NCBI GenBank assembly: GCA_025617745.1
Contig: CM046864.1
Location: 2,317,624-2,381,623, forward strand
DNA: 64,000 nt
Reading direction: 5' to 3'
Origin: Heliocidaris erythrogramma
Taxonomy: Eukaryota; Echinodermata; Echinoidea; Camarodonta; Echinometridae
Of this stretch, positions 21,403 to 30,639 are shown piece after piece. Under the pieces are notes generated by a model. The model worked only from the letters and a program-made list of their open reading frames with translations, searched no databases and had not been told where the DNA came from. A program made the translations under genes and the position numbers. Every line of letters begins with the position of its first letter. Within the stretch, counting starts at the first letter, position 1.

Positions 21403-22757
21403 TAGATGGACTTAGAATCTCAGAGCCGACTAGACCCGCAATAAAGCAGGCAACAGCTGACGATGCTACACTGCAGAGAGTGATAGAGTATGTCTGCAAG
21501 GGGTGGCCTGCTACAGCGCGAGAATGTGTGGTCAACGCCCGTCAGTACTTCAGCATCAAACACGAAATCACAGTAGATGATGGCATAGTCTTCAAAGGAC
21601 TACGTTGTGTGATCCCGAGTGCAATGAGAACTGAAATCAGAGATAAACTACACGCCGCTCATACCGGGATTGAAAGCACGCTCAAACGAGCCCGCGAGTG
21701 TGTTTATTGACCATCGATGACAGCTGAACTAACCGACTACATTGCAAAATATCCAACTTGCAATGAGATACCCATATCCCAGCAGAAGGAGAGCCTACAT
21801 TCCCATGCAATCCCCAATCGTCCATGGGAAAAGATAGGGTGTGACATCTTCGAAGTTGATGGTAATAGCTATCTCTGCACTGTAGACTATTACTCCGATT
21901 ACTTTGAGGTAGATAATCTGCAAGGAAAGAAAGACGCACGTGCAGTCATCAAGCGTCTCAAAAGACATTTCTCCTCGCATGGTGTCCCTGACTGCATACA
22001 GAGTGACAATGGACCACCATTTAACTCCCGAGAGTTTGCCGAGTTCGCAAAGCAGTACGGTTTCAAGTTGACAACCAGCTCGCCAGAATATCCCCAGAGC
22101 AATGGCAAGGTGGAGGCAGCCGTGAAAATCGCGAAGAAACTTGTCAAAAGGTCAAAGCGAGACCATGGTGACTTCTATCTAAGCTTGCTCATCTGGAGAA
22201 ACACCCCCACAGCGAGTATGAACAGCTCACCAGCTCAGAGGTTCCTAGGTCGCAGGACAAAAAACAACATTCCCATAGCTGACGAGTTGCTTCAGCCACG
22301 CGTGATCACTGACGTCGTAGAGCGTAAGCAAGTGAACCAACAACGCCAAGCGAAATACTACAATCGCAACGCGAAAGACCTGCAACCATTTTGCAGATCG
22401 GTGATGTCGTCAGAATCCAGCCCAGGAAGAAAAACGCGGTTTGGGAAAAGGCGAAAGTTGTTGAGCGAGTCGATGAGAGATCGTATCTTGTCGAAACAGA
22501 GGATGGTGTACGCCGTCGTAGAAACCGTCGACATCTCAGGTCAACACGCGAAGAGTTTTATGCTGAGGCTGATATCGCGATACACCCACAGTCACATCCA
22601 GCATTCGCAAACTCGCCACAGGACGCGAGTGAAGAGAATCATGCAAAATAATGAAAATGAATGTGTAAACACAACCCCACAACCAGCAAATAGCGGACGT
22701 AGAAGTGTAAGAAATAAGAGACCCCCAGTCTATCTGAAAGATTATGTAAGGATATAG
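21380..22757 (+). pseudogene. Gypsy integrase, stop in zinc-binding domain and shifted C-terminus
   Basis: The HHCC zinc domain has its two His (LHAAHTGIESTLKRAREC) but a TGA at 21708-21710 (family Trp position), and the first of the two Cys reads Tyr (KYPTCNE). The catalytic core 21717-22380 keeps D (GCDIFEVDG), D (IQSDNGPPFNSREF) and E (PQSNGKVEAAVKIAKKLV), so the D-D-E triad is intact. After about 22385 the correct C-terminal GPY/F-like part moves to another frame (22391-22651: GDVVRIQPRKKNAVWEKAK). The end (PPVYLKDYVRI, stop 22757) returns to the first frame. The enzyme would insert the cDNA. Confidence 0.88.
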
Positions 22758-23364
22758 GGAGTGAGTTTCAGTAAGTTACAAGCTGCAACTATCATAGGAA
22801 TTGTGTTACATTTTATTCCAATATCCAAGCAGAACATAAGTTCTTGTAAAGTTTGCATGTGTTATGGAAGAAACAACACAAAATAATTGTTTTGTGAAAT
22901 TGTTAAGTTTCTATAGTTTGCTCCAAAAATTACATGACAAATGTTTGGAAAGTTTGTAGGTTGACAGTCACAATTAATAGTTCATGGTAATTCTTTGGAA
23001 AAACATGCAAGTTGCATGGTTTGTTTTGAAAGGGTGCAAGACCTTTGTTTACAATCAGTAATATTCAGTTGTTTATATTATATGTGTAATTTTTGATACA
23101 ACACACTCAAAAATACAGTCATAAGACAGAAATGATTGGAATGACAGTCAATATTGAATTTAAAGGTTGTTTTATTGAAACGAAAATATTAACCACACAG
23201 ATACTGTAATAGTGAATGTACATGTACATGTTTTCTGGATTATGATTACACATCAGAATGTAAGCAAGCTGATGTATAATATGACACATTGTGCACATAG
23301 CATATTGTGTATTCAACGATGTATGTGAAATGTTTGTTCACAAGGTATACAACATTTCCTGTTC
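22758..23364 (+). other. 3' non-coding part of the Gypsy element
   Basis: About 600 AT-rich bases between pol and the purine tract, without an open frame of note. No envelope-like gene, so the element is not retrovirus-like. Confidence 0.7.
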
Positions 23365-23377
23365 AAAAAAGGAAAGG
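23365..23377 (+). promoter_or_regulatory. Polypurine tract
   Basis: AAAAAAGGAAAGG lies directly before the 3' LTR start at 23378, the position where plus-strand DNA synthesis is primed. Confidence 0.85.
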
Positions 23378-23540
23378 TGTTACAGGTGCTAGAGCGCCAC
23401 CTGTAGTTAAAGTTGAACAATAAAACCATGGCTACTATTAAATTGGTAACTCAAGTATGAACGTCGAGATCATTTAGTGATTGAATCTCTTATACACGCC
23501 GATCAGAGAGCAGAGTATGTGCGTGAGGGAGAGAGAAACA
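23378..23540 (+). repeat. 3' LTR of the Gypsy element
   Basis: 163 bases, matching the 5' LTR except for an extra four bases (CTACTATTAAATTGG versus CTACTAATTGG). Confidence 0.93.
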
Positions 23541-23894
23541 ATTCAGACAGTGAATTTATATTGTATATTACTTTGATATAATGTAAACACCATTTTGATA
23601 ATGGACATTTTCGTTGCTTCTCAGCAGAGTGCCCTGCAAAGTATCATAAATACCAAATAGCAATTGAACCTTTTCCTTTTAGGCTGTTACTTTTTAATTC
23701 CTTATCATGATGCAATGAAACTTGGAGATGATATTCAGAATGATATTCCGCATGGTTTGGAACAGCGGAAATATGTTTATATCAATTTCAGTTGCCTTGG
23801 CAGCCTTTATGCAATTACTCGTCCATACATAAATACCCTACCCGAATTTCTACTAATATGCATTTGAACAATTATCCCAAAACAGGCCTCAGGC

Positions 23895-24935
23895 TAGCCT
23901 CTTGTCGAGGCCCTGGCGCTGTTGAAATCCTTGGCGATATGGAGGCAAAACCGAGGCGCTTGCGCCGAGGGCCTCTTGACACCCGACCTGAATTATATAT
24001 TCATGAGGCACGATTTCCTACTGAATTTATGCATGAAACGTGAATAGTTAGATAACAGCGGCGATCGCCCAGCAAATTGGCCACTGAAATCTCAAGAATT
24101 TTTTACTTCAGTTCTGGACAAGTCTATTATTTTTTGAGGGGGATTACGTAAATCTCTTGCTCAAAATACATTCACAGACAAGCACATTATGAAGAATTCG
24201 ATCTCTAGCTTACAAACCATGGTAATTTGAAATAAGACAAATGTACATATTTCTCAAGAGATCATCATATATTTACAAATAATGAAGAATTGGCAATAAA
24301 AGTCACTGTTCAACAATAGATGCATCTCCATCAATTCTGATGTAACCAAGGAGTTACCAGCAACTTCACTGCCCGGCAAGGCCCCGGGGGATCCGCCTGG
24401 CCCTCGCGAAGCAGCAGTCTCACTCTCCATCCCTGGCCCGCGGAGGTAATCAGCACAGAGCGGTAGCGCGTGAAAAATAACACCTTTTCCATAGCCAGTA
24501 GGCAGATTCACAAAAACATCTTGTCCTTTAAGTGCAGATTTGATTGCATCAACTTGCAAATCTTTGAATCTGTCAATCTTCAACATTCTAGCGGCATATT
24601 CTAAGCTCTTACAAATATCGTCATCACTCGTCGTGGAAGAAACGTTGAACGCCATTTTGGGCTGCGATTAATTAATATGTAAGAAATAGCGTGCAGTCGA
24701 GTCATGAATATTTAACATTACGTCATGGTAGCTCGCGCTTATTGGATGATTTTCACCGACCAAAATTTGGTCGGAATATTCGTCAAAACAATGAAATACA
24801 AAAGAAATTCAGATCGGGTGTCAAGAGGCCCTCGGCGCAAGCGCCTCGGTTTTTATGGCTCGCTTCGCTCGCCAGAAATTTTGCCTCCATATCGCCAAGG
24901 ATTTCAACAGCGCCAGGGCCTCGACAAGAGGCTAC
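23895..24935. mobile_element. TIR DNA transposon carrying a RecQ helicase exon, 8-bp target duplication
   Basis: Target duplication CCTCAGGC at 23887-23894 and 24936-24943. Terminal inverted repeats of about 105-130 bases (23895-24000 and 24813-24935) begin TAGCCTCTTGTCGAGGC. They share AAATCCTTGGCGATATGG and CGAGGCGCTTGCGCCGAGG. The right repeat holds an additional 25-30-base insert (TGGCTCGCTTCGCTCGCC). Inside lies the minus-strand RecQ-like exon. No transposase is present, so the copy is non-autonomous. An 8-bp duplication fits hAT, P and KDZ-type families, but the ends fit none that I recognise. Confidence 0.85.
24254..24655 (-). CDS. RecQ-family DNA helicase, N-terminal exon/fragment
   Basis: An open frame of 133 codons from ATG 24655. 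Residues 1-20 are a short leader (MAFNVSSTTSDDD). Residues about 28-70 are the start of a superfamily 2 helicase of RecQ type: FKDLQVDAIKSALKGQDVF (motif 0 and lead-in) and VNLPTGYGKGVIFHALPL (Walker A, T-G-x-G-K-G/S, motif I). RecQ enzymes unwind DNA 3' to 5' using ATP. After ALPLCADYLRG the sequence becomes low-complexity (GPGMESETAASRGPGG) and unlike RecQ, so either a splice donor lies near 24440 or the gene is truncated there. Motif Ia, DExH and the rest are absent. It lies wholly between the inverted repeats of the 1-kb transposon, so it is likely captured or element-borne. Whether it is expressed cannot be judged. Confidence 0.7.
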   Translation of the reverse strand: MAFNVSSTTSDDDICKSLEYAARMLKIDRFKDLQVDAIKSALKGQDVFVNLPTGYGKGVIFHALPLCADYLRGPGMESETAASRGPGGSPGALPGSEVAGNSLVTSELMEMHLLLNSDFYCQFFIICKYMMIS

Positions 24936-25625
24936 CCTCAGGCTGGCTCATATAGATCTATAAGACAAACTGGACACGATATTTGGAATTCACTACCTAT
25001 TGACATCACGCCCAACAAAGTGTATTAAAAAAAACCGCTTAAAAGATTATCTTCTTTCAGGTATTGCTCGTGGGGTTGGTTAACACCCTTTCTAGTGCTA
25101 TACAAACGTTTGTCTTCAAATATGAGAATGTTCAACATTTACTTCAAAATTACATGAAATATGTACAAACTAAATTTGTTTTCTACTTATTACAAGACAG
25201 TCTACATATTATCAATGCATGTATCTGCAACATTCGTATTTATGAATACATATAGGTGTTATTTTTAGCATGTATCCTTGTACCTTGCAATATAAGAATC
25301 AGTTGTCAGGAGTTTTAGGAAGGTTTTTGGTATTTTTGGTATTTACAGACCTTATGTTCCACTTGAGCTGAGCTTATGACGACCCCCCTTTTCTATGTAT
25401 GATTTCATGTGACTATACATGAAAATTTATATATTTGTAAATTTATGATGTACATGGAAATAAAAATGAACATCAAATCAAATCAAATGTATTTTTTTGG
25501 AAACGGAGATTGCTCTGAACGTGAAGAATTCGTCGTAAATATGAGTGAGATATAATAAATACGTACACGTATATAGTGCGTTATGGTATCAATTGCAAAT
25601 CTAATTCACCCAAATAAACAGAGAT

Positions 25626-26474
25626 CAGGGGGTGTTTCATAAAGCTGTTCGTAAGTTACGCACGAACGACTGGTGATCAGTTCTTGTGCTAAATGATTGA
25701 GAATCTAATGGAACAGTCACACGGCCACTTACGGTAGCTGCGGATGCTTACGGATAAAAATCCGTAAGCATCCGAAAGCATCCGTATCCATCCGTAACCT
25801 AATCCGCAGGATCCGCAGACATACGCAGATCCGCAGCGGGAATTTTGAAAATCTCAAAATTTTGCTGCGGATGAAATATACGTAAGCATCCGCAGAATAT
25901 ACGTTATCCATACGTAAAATACGTAACTCATACGTAAGATACGTAAACTCATCCGCAGGATACGTAAGATACGTAACTGATCCGCACACTTTATCGGGTG
26001 TGTGGATGCATGCGGATACATAGGGGTACGTAAACACAGGGATGTCAGAGGAAGCCGACATGCGCAGACATGAGCGTAACTCATCCGTATCGTCCGTAAG
26101 TCATCCGTAAGTCGTCCGTGACATATGTCAGCGGGTTGGCAGCGGATGGGCTCATCAACAGGTTTTACCCGTAACATCCGTAATTCATACGTAACATCCG
26201 TAACTAATCCGTATCGTCCGCAGAATATAGGTAACTTTTGCTCAAATTTGCGTTATTTGTGGTAAAAATTACGCATTTTCATTATCCAAATATACGCAGG
26301 CATCCGCAGGTCCTAAACATGGCCGTGTGACTGTAGCATAACAAAGGGATAGATACTATATTATGTATAGGATGTATCTATATTGAAACTAATTAGTATA
26401 GCACCCAAGATCATGTTCCAGTCGTTCGTAAAGTCATGCGTAACTTTACGAACAGCTTTATGAAACACCCCCTG
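25626..26474. mobile_element. MITE with 50-bp terminal inverted repeats, interrupted by another element
   Basis: Left end CAGGGGGTGTTTCATAAAG, with AAGCTGTTCGTAAG and CACGAACGACTGG following. Right end is its inverse (CGTAACTTTACGAACAGC, then TTTATGAAACACCCCCTG). CAG...CTG ends recall hAT-type elements. An element of 622 bp (25713-26334) sits inside. No clear target duplication. Confidence 0.8.
25713..26334. mobile_element. Nested TIR element filled with degenerate CCGTAA/ACGTAA repeats
   Basis: The ends are a perfect 15-base inverted repeat ACAGTCACACGGCCA. The interior has well over 25 copies of short units such as CATCCGTAAG, CATACGTAAG and ATCCGCAGG in both orientations, plus a palindrome AATTTTGAAAATCTCAAAATTTT near 25841-25864. 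No coding capacity. Open frames called through it on the minus strand are translations of the repeat. Confidence 0.8.
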
Positions 26475-27289
26475 GTGTAATTATTATTCTTTACTACCCT
26501 TTTTGTACCTTTATTAGTGCATTCGATTATGTCACTTGGTTTCTAATTGGGCCTAGCAACGTTCCGATTATATCTAACTAATATTATCTGTCTAACATCA
26601 TAATGTTGAATGAAATATGCTGAGATAAGGTATTTCTATGAATATAATGCATAAATTTACATGTACTTAACGAAGTTATGCATAATACAGGCTATCATTC
26701 TGAAAAGGGGTGATTTCTTTTTTAATTCCAAAAGTCATGACCTCAACGTACTGGGCTGGAAAGCTTTAGACACTATGATTTGAACCTTGAACTTAGAAGG
26801 ATACATATTTGATGTAAACATTGACGATTGGGCATTACTGACATCAATGGTACACAGATTTATGTTTGTGGATAAAGTGAAATCTGACTTATCAGGAATT
26901 ACATATTTATAACAAAGCGTCTGTGTAGACTATGTAATTTGAAATGCACAGCTAGCCGATTACATTTCGCAAAGTAGTCATTAGATATCCGATTGTTAAA
27001 ATACATGTATCAGGATAATGTAATCTCTGGATCTTAACAGCAGTTTGAGATATCAAACAATAATCAGGATACGATTTTAATACGTTTTAATAGGTCTCGC
27101 CAATTAAATATTTGTATTTAAAATGATTGTAGAGACTGGAGCTTTTTCCTGGAGCTTTTTCAGCGCGGTACATACATTTGGTTGGTATCAAAATGAGCGA
27201 AATATGATTCTAAATACGATGACCGAGTTTCAATGAAATGGTTTATTATCTTCTGTATATGGGGAAATCATTAAATCGGCCAAAATTTG
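26475..27289. other. Non-coding stretch
   Basis: AT-rich, no recognisable gene or internal repeat partner. Confidence 0.35.
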
Positions 27290-27902
27290 ACTACAATTTA
27301 TATCAGTAATAAAACAGTTGCTGGTGCTTGCAATAAACATATGAAATTATAACGTCAATACTTGGTCTAATGAAGTTTTACCATTTCAGTCAAGAATTAC
27401 TGTAAATTATATAACAGACTATATTAACAATCACAACAATCCATAATTCTCATTATTAAAAGGTACTGATTATAGCAGTTAAATCGATCATATTTTGCTG
27501 GCACAGCGTTTTTCCGACGTCGAGTATCCCATTTATAAGTTAAAGAAATGAAATAGGAACAAAAATAATGACTGTTAATTTCCATAGCTGTGTGTCATTC
27601 TTTAGGGGCATGGGGGCGTCTGGCAGGTAGATCCCACAATATATAATCATGGTGATTTCTGGCAGTATTTATGTAAGTCTGGCATTGTCCATTCATGTAC
27701 CTTGGGACTATGGCGAATCTTTTGATATAGCTTTCTTAGGGTTTCCTTTCCAGCTGATCTAGCTCATTTTTTGACCACTTTGCGACCTCCCCCTGGCCAC
27801 ACCCACCACATAGAACATGCCAGACGGTCAGTTCGTTATATCGGACTATGCGATCTTTGTATTCATGCACATGAAAATTGGTTTCCTTTCCAGCTAGGTT
27901 GA
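27290..27902 (-). repeat. Inverted copy of the 15.2-15.8 kb tandem-repeat element
   Basis: On the minus strand this matches 15236-15830: TGGTGCTTGC near 27325, GGGGCGTCTGGCAGG-like near 27612, GACTATGGCGAATC, CTTAGGGTTTCC, TTCCAGCTGATCTAGCTCA near 27750-27768. Part of the unit repeats again at 27880-27896. It ends at a poly-C run (27903-27922). Confidence 0.8.
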
Positions 27903-28041
27903 CCCCCCCCCCCCCCCCCCCCACCCGGCTCCCGGACTAGAACCCAATAGAATCGCCAAGAGTCGCACAGTCATGGAGGCGCATGTAATCCTTGCGCTAA
28001 AATGACAATTAAACTACGTGATTTTAAGTTTGCACGCACCA

Positions 28042-28480
28042 GACAGTCAGACCCAACTCCGTAATACCGAGCACAGGTATATACTCCGAAAACGGCGTAT
28101 AGAACAAGATGAATTTGGAGCCCTCATCGTTCAGTGCGAGGCAGTGTGTACAAAAGGCATGGGAAAATCGAGCAGTGTCGGCCTGCTGTTGATAATATAT
28201 TTTTCAAAAATAATGCTGCGGATATATTTATTTCAAATGTTTGTCATTTGAAATTCACTTCATATGACGAATCATTCAAGGATTTTGAAGATAATTGACA
28301 CGCAGCATTATTTTTAAGAATATGTATATCGTTGGCAGGTTGACTTTGCAAAATTTTCCACATGCCTTTTGTACACACTGTCTCATACTGAACGATGAGG
28401 GCTCTATATTCATCTTGTTCTATACGCCGTTTTCGGAGTATATACCCGTGCTCGGTATTACGGAGTTGGGTCTGACTGCC
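28042..28480. repeat. Long inverted repeat, arms of about 178 bp
   Basis: Arms 28042-28217 and 28301-28480 are about 85-90 percent complementary (CAGTCAGACCCAACTCCG, CCGAAAACGGCGTATAGAA, CAGTGTGTACAAAAGGCATG). The spacer is about 83 bases. Both arms hold an open frame with almost the same peptide, including QTQLRNTEH, YILRKRRIEQDE and VCTKGM, read outward-in from each end. I do not recognise the peptide. It could be a MITE or an inverted exon duplication. Confidence 0.75.
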
Positions 28481-29202
28481 AGAGGTACGCGTACGCACAG
28501 CTCAGCCGTCGTTTAGAGCCTTTTTGCGGTTTGTTATCACTTTTTTTTTGCACGGTCACATTGTGTTATTTGACCAATTAGGACGGCTACATTCTTGAAC
28601 CCGTTTTATAACAACGGAAACAGCAATAACAAAGACTTTTCAACGTAGCCACGATCATCATAAAGCGGACATATTAGAGTTAGCACTGTGACACTGCTAC
28701 GTACAGTTGATAGCAATCCGATTCTGTTATGGGAATAAACCGTTGCCACCTCTGAAAACATGGTCAGATTCGATTTAACGGTGTGTAACTTGCGCATCGG
28801 CGTGCATGTGAAAGGGAAATGTTCCCCTTTACTGTGCCCCTAAACCGGAAGCAATGTTGTACCCAACAGGCACTTAAATGTGATGAACATTTTTTGTATA
28901 ATTACGCTTGTCAAAGAATTTGGATTAAAAAGAAGCGCGTAAAATTGCTCAACAAAGAAATATTTGAGCAAAAAAGTAAAGGATAGCATAGAAAAGCTAT
29001 GTGATGACCTTCCCCTTCTTTTTGTTTGTTTGGTTTGGTATGGTTTAGTTTTGTTTCTTGTCTTTTGCATGCCACACACACACGGCAGACAGAATGTTCG
29101 TATCAGCCGGATAATCTTGACATGTACAACTTGTGGTTATTGTTTGGCCTAATATTTAGGCCATCATTACTTTGATATAGCCGCACAAAATTGATTGATT
29201 TA
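28481..29202. other. Non-coding stretch
   Basis: No feature recognised. It contains a T run near 28542 and GT-rich sequence (TTTGGTATGGTTTAG) at 29030-29060. Confidence 0.35.
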
Positions 29203-29461
29203 AGCTAGGCATGTTGGCTCATAAGGTTAGAGCGCCCGCCTCATGAACGGGAGGTCGTGGGTTCAAACCCCGGCCGAGTCATACCAAAGACTTAAAAAAT
29301 AAAAAATGGGACCTTCTGCCTCCAAGCCAAGCGCTCGGCAAATTAGAATGGACAAAGGTAATAATAACATATTATGTTATGCAGGGCCCGCTGGAAGAGC
29401 AGTTTGATAACTGAAGTGGCTACCCTGGGTAAATAAAACTTTATTATTATTATTATTATTA
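29203..29461 (+). repeat. tRNA-derived SINE (Met-tRNA-like head), full length
   Basis: The head 29208-29280 has an A box (TTGGCTCATAAGG), an anticodon-like CTCATGA between CCCG and CGGG stems (CAT, Met-like), and a B box GGTTCAAACCCC. The body runs GACTTAAAAAAT...GGGACCTTCTGCC...GCTCGGCAAATTAGAATGG...CTGGAAGAGCAG. The tail is an ATT repeat. A short duplication (TTAAGC-like) flanks it. A second copy without head is at 35884-36079. Confidence 0.85.
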
Positions 29462-29779
29462 AGCCATAAAGATTGTGGGAGGAAACTGAATCATCCTTTT
29501 ATAATTGGAAAAATTATAGTTTCTCCTTGCTTGACATAGCGTACCGCAGCTTTCTTAATGTGCGAAACCCTATCCCGTTGCTAATGCAATAACCAAGGAA
29601 TAAGTAAATAGGCCTGTCAGATTGATAAATATTATTTGCATTTATCATGCGTACACCACCATAATGGATGTTACCCAGGCAAATTTGAAAATTTTCACAA
29701 ATAACTTAGTACTTCTCAGCAAACTGAGTCGGTTTTCTACTCCATATAGCTAGATATATACTTTTGACTTCACGTGCCG

Positions 29780-30360
29780 AATAGGATCTGTTTTACAACT
29801 TTACTCAATCAAACTGTTTTTTCTTCATGTAACTCCATTTTCGTACATTTAAAAAAAAAATTAAAATGGCCAGAAACATGCCCAAAATTAATTATAGACC
29901 ATTTTGAGCATTTTCAGATTTTGAGCGCGCGCACCTTCACCGACGCGCTTACGAGCACGCAACCAATGTTTAATCAATTTCTTTTTTATTTAACTTGTAT
30001 CATGCCAGATTGTATCATGCCATATCGGAGATAGCATCTAGTTATAGGTCCTCATGAAAGAAAAAGATCCTACTGAGTAATACATTTTGAAAAAAAGGTG
30101 ACATTTTACTCATTTTTGTGTGTTGGAGCGAATGGAGGAGTTGCCCAGAGCTAAATCACAGTAACAGGCCAGTTTTCGGCGAGTTTGAAATTCCCAGGTA
30201 TATGTATAGTGATTACGACTTTCAAAAATTCATTTCTAAACTGGCCTGAAACATGCCCAAAATTAATTATAGTCCATTTTGAGTATTTTCAGATTTGCGC
30301 GCGCACCTTCACCGACGCGCGCTTACGCGCAGGCAAACAATGTTTAATCAGTTTTTTTTT
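29780..30360 (+). repeat. Pair of direct repeats of about 150 bp
   Basis: 29865-29995 and 30238-30360 share GAAACATGCCCAAAATTAAT, CCATTTTGAG, GCGCGCACCTTCACCGACGC and CAATGTTTAATCA. The intervening 250 bases are unrelated. Origin unknown; possibly two copies of the same dispersed repeat. Confidence 0.75.
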
Positions 30361-30610
30361 ATTACCTACGCCGATAAAATCGGCAGGATTATGTAAAGGG
30401 CTCCGTATGTTTGTTTGTTTGTTTGTTTGTTTGTTTGTGTACAAGATAACTAGAGAACGGGTGAACGGATTTGCACCAAATTTTCAGGGAATGTTCGGAT
30501 AGTGACAGGAAAGAATCGATTAGATTTAAATTTGGTGATGATCGGTTGACACATGCAAATTCTGGAGGAAATAGTTATGAAGTGTGATATAATGCCATCT
30601 ATTGCCCCGG
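30361..30610 (+). repeat. Dispersed repeat with GTTT microsatellite, left flank of the Tx1/L1-like LINE
   Basis: It contains ACGCCGATAAAATCGGCAGG (a palindrome GCCGATAAAATCGGC), a GTTT run (30409-30437), and the segment GTTCGGATAGTGACAGGAAA...GATGATCGGTTGA at 30490-30560. That segment recurs beyond the LINE at 33984-34050. Confidence 0.7.
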
Positions 30611-30639
30611 ATCACCATTCAATATTTTTGTATTTATTT

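Larger units (their letters stand above)
17992..23545 (+). mobile_element. Gypsy (mag/SURL-like) LTR retrotransposon with target duplication
   Basis: A complete insertion of 5.54 kb. It has target duplication ATTCA (17992-17996 and 23541-23545), LTRs 17997-18155 and 23378-23540, a primer binding site, gag, protease, RT-RNase H and integrase regions in the usual Ty3/Gypsy order, and a purine tract before the right LTR. No envelope-like frame exists. The two LTRs are identical by eye apart from a 4-base indel near 23437, yet gag-pol has at least six frame breaks or stops. Confidence 0.93.
23690..25490 (+). mobile_element. LINE 3' end, split by a DNA transposon
   Basis: The left piece (about 23690-23886) gives HKYPTRISTNMHLNN, the C-terminal signature seen in CR1/L2-like LINEs. 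After the insert, 24944-25060 gives DIWNSLPIDIT. A 3' untranslated part follows, with a tail of CAAAT repeats at about 25468-25489. The host reading becomes continuous when the insert (23895-24935) and one target copy are left out. 5'-truncated, frameshifted. Confidence 0.75.

Noticed and set aside
22391..22651. Separate small gene after integrase
   Set aside because: It is the frameshifted C-terminal part of the integrase itself.
17992..23545. Endogenous retrovirus with envelope gene
   Set aside because: No open frame or membrane-protein-like sequence lies between integrase and the 3' LTR; order and LTR size fit a plain Gypsy element.
25729..26177. Tyr/Arg-rich frames of about 110 codons
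   Set aside because: Translations of the CCGTAA/ACGTAA array inside a TIR element.
29203..29280. Functional tRNA-Met gene
   Set aside because: The acceptor stem does not pair and the sequence continues into a SINE body with ATT tail.
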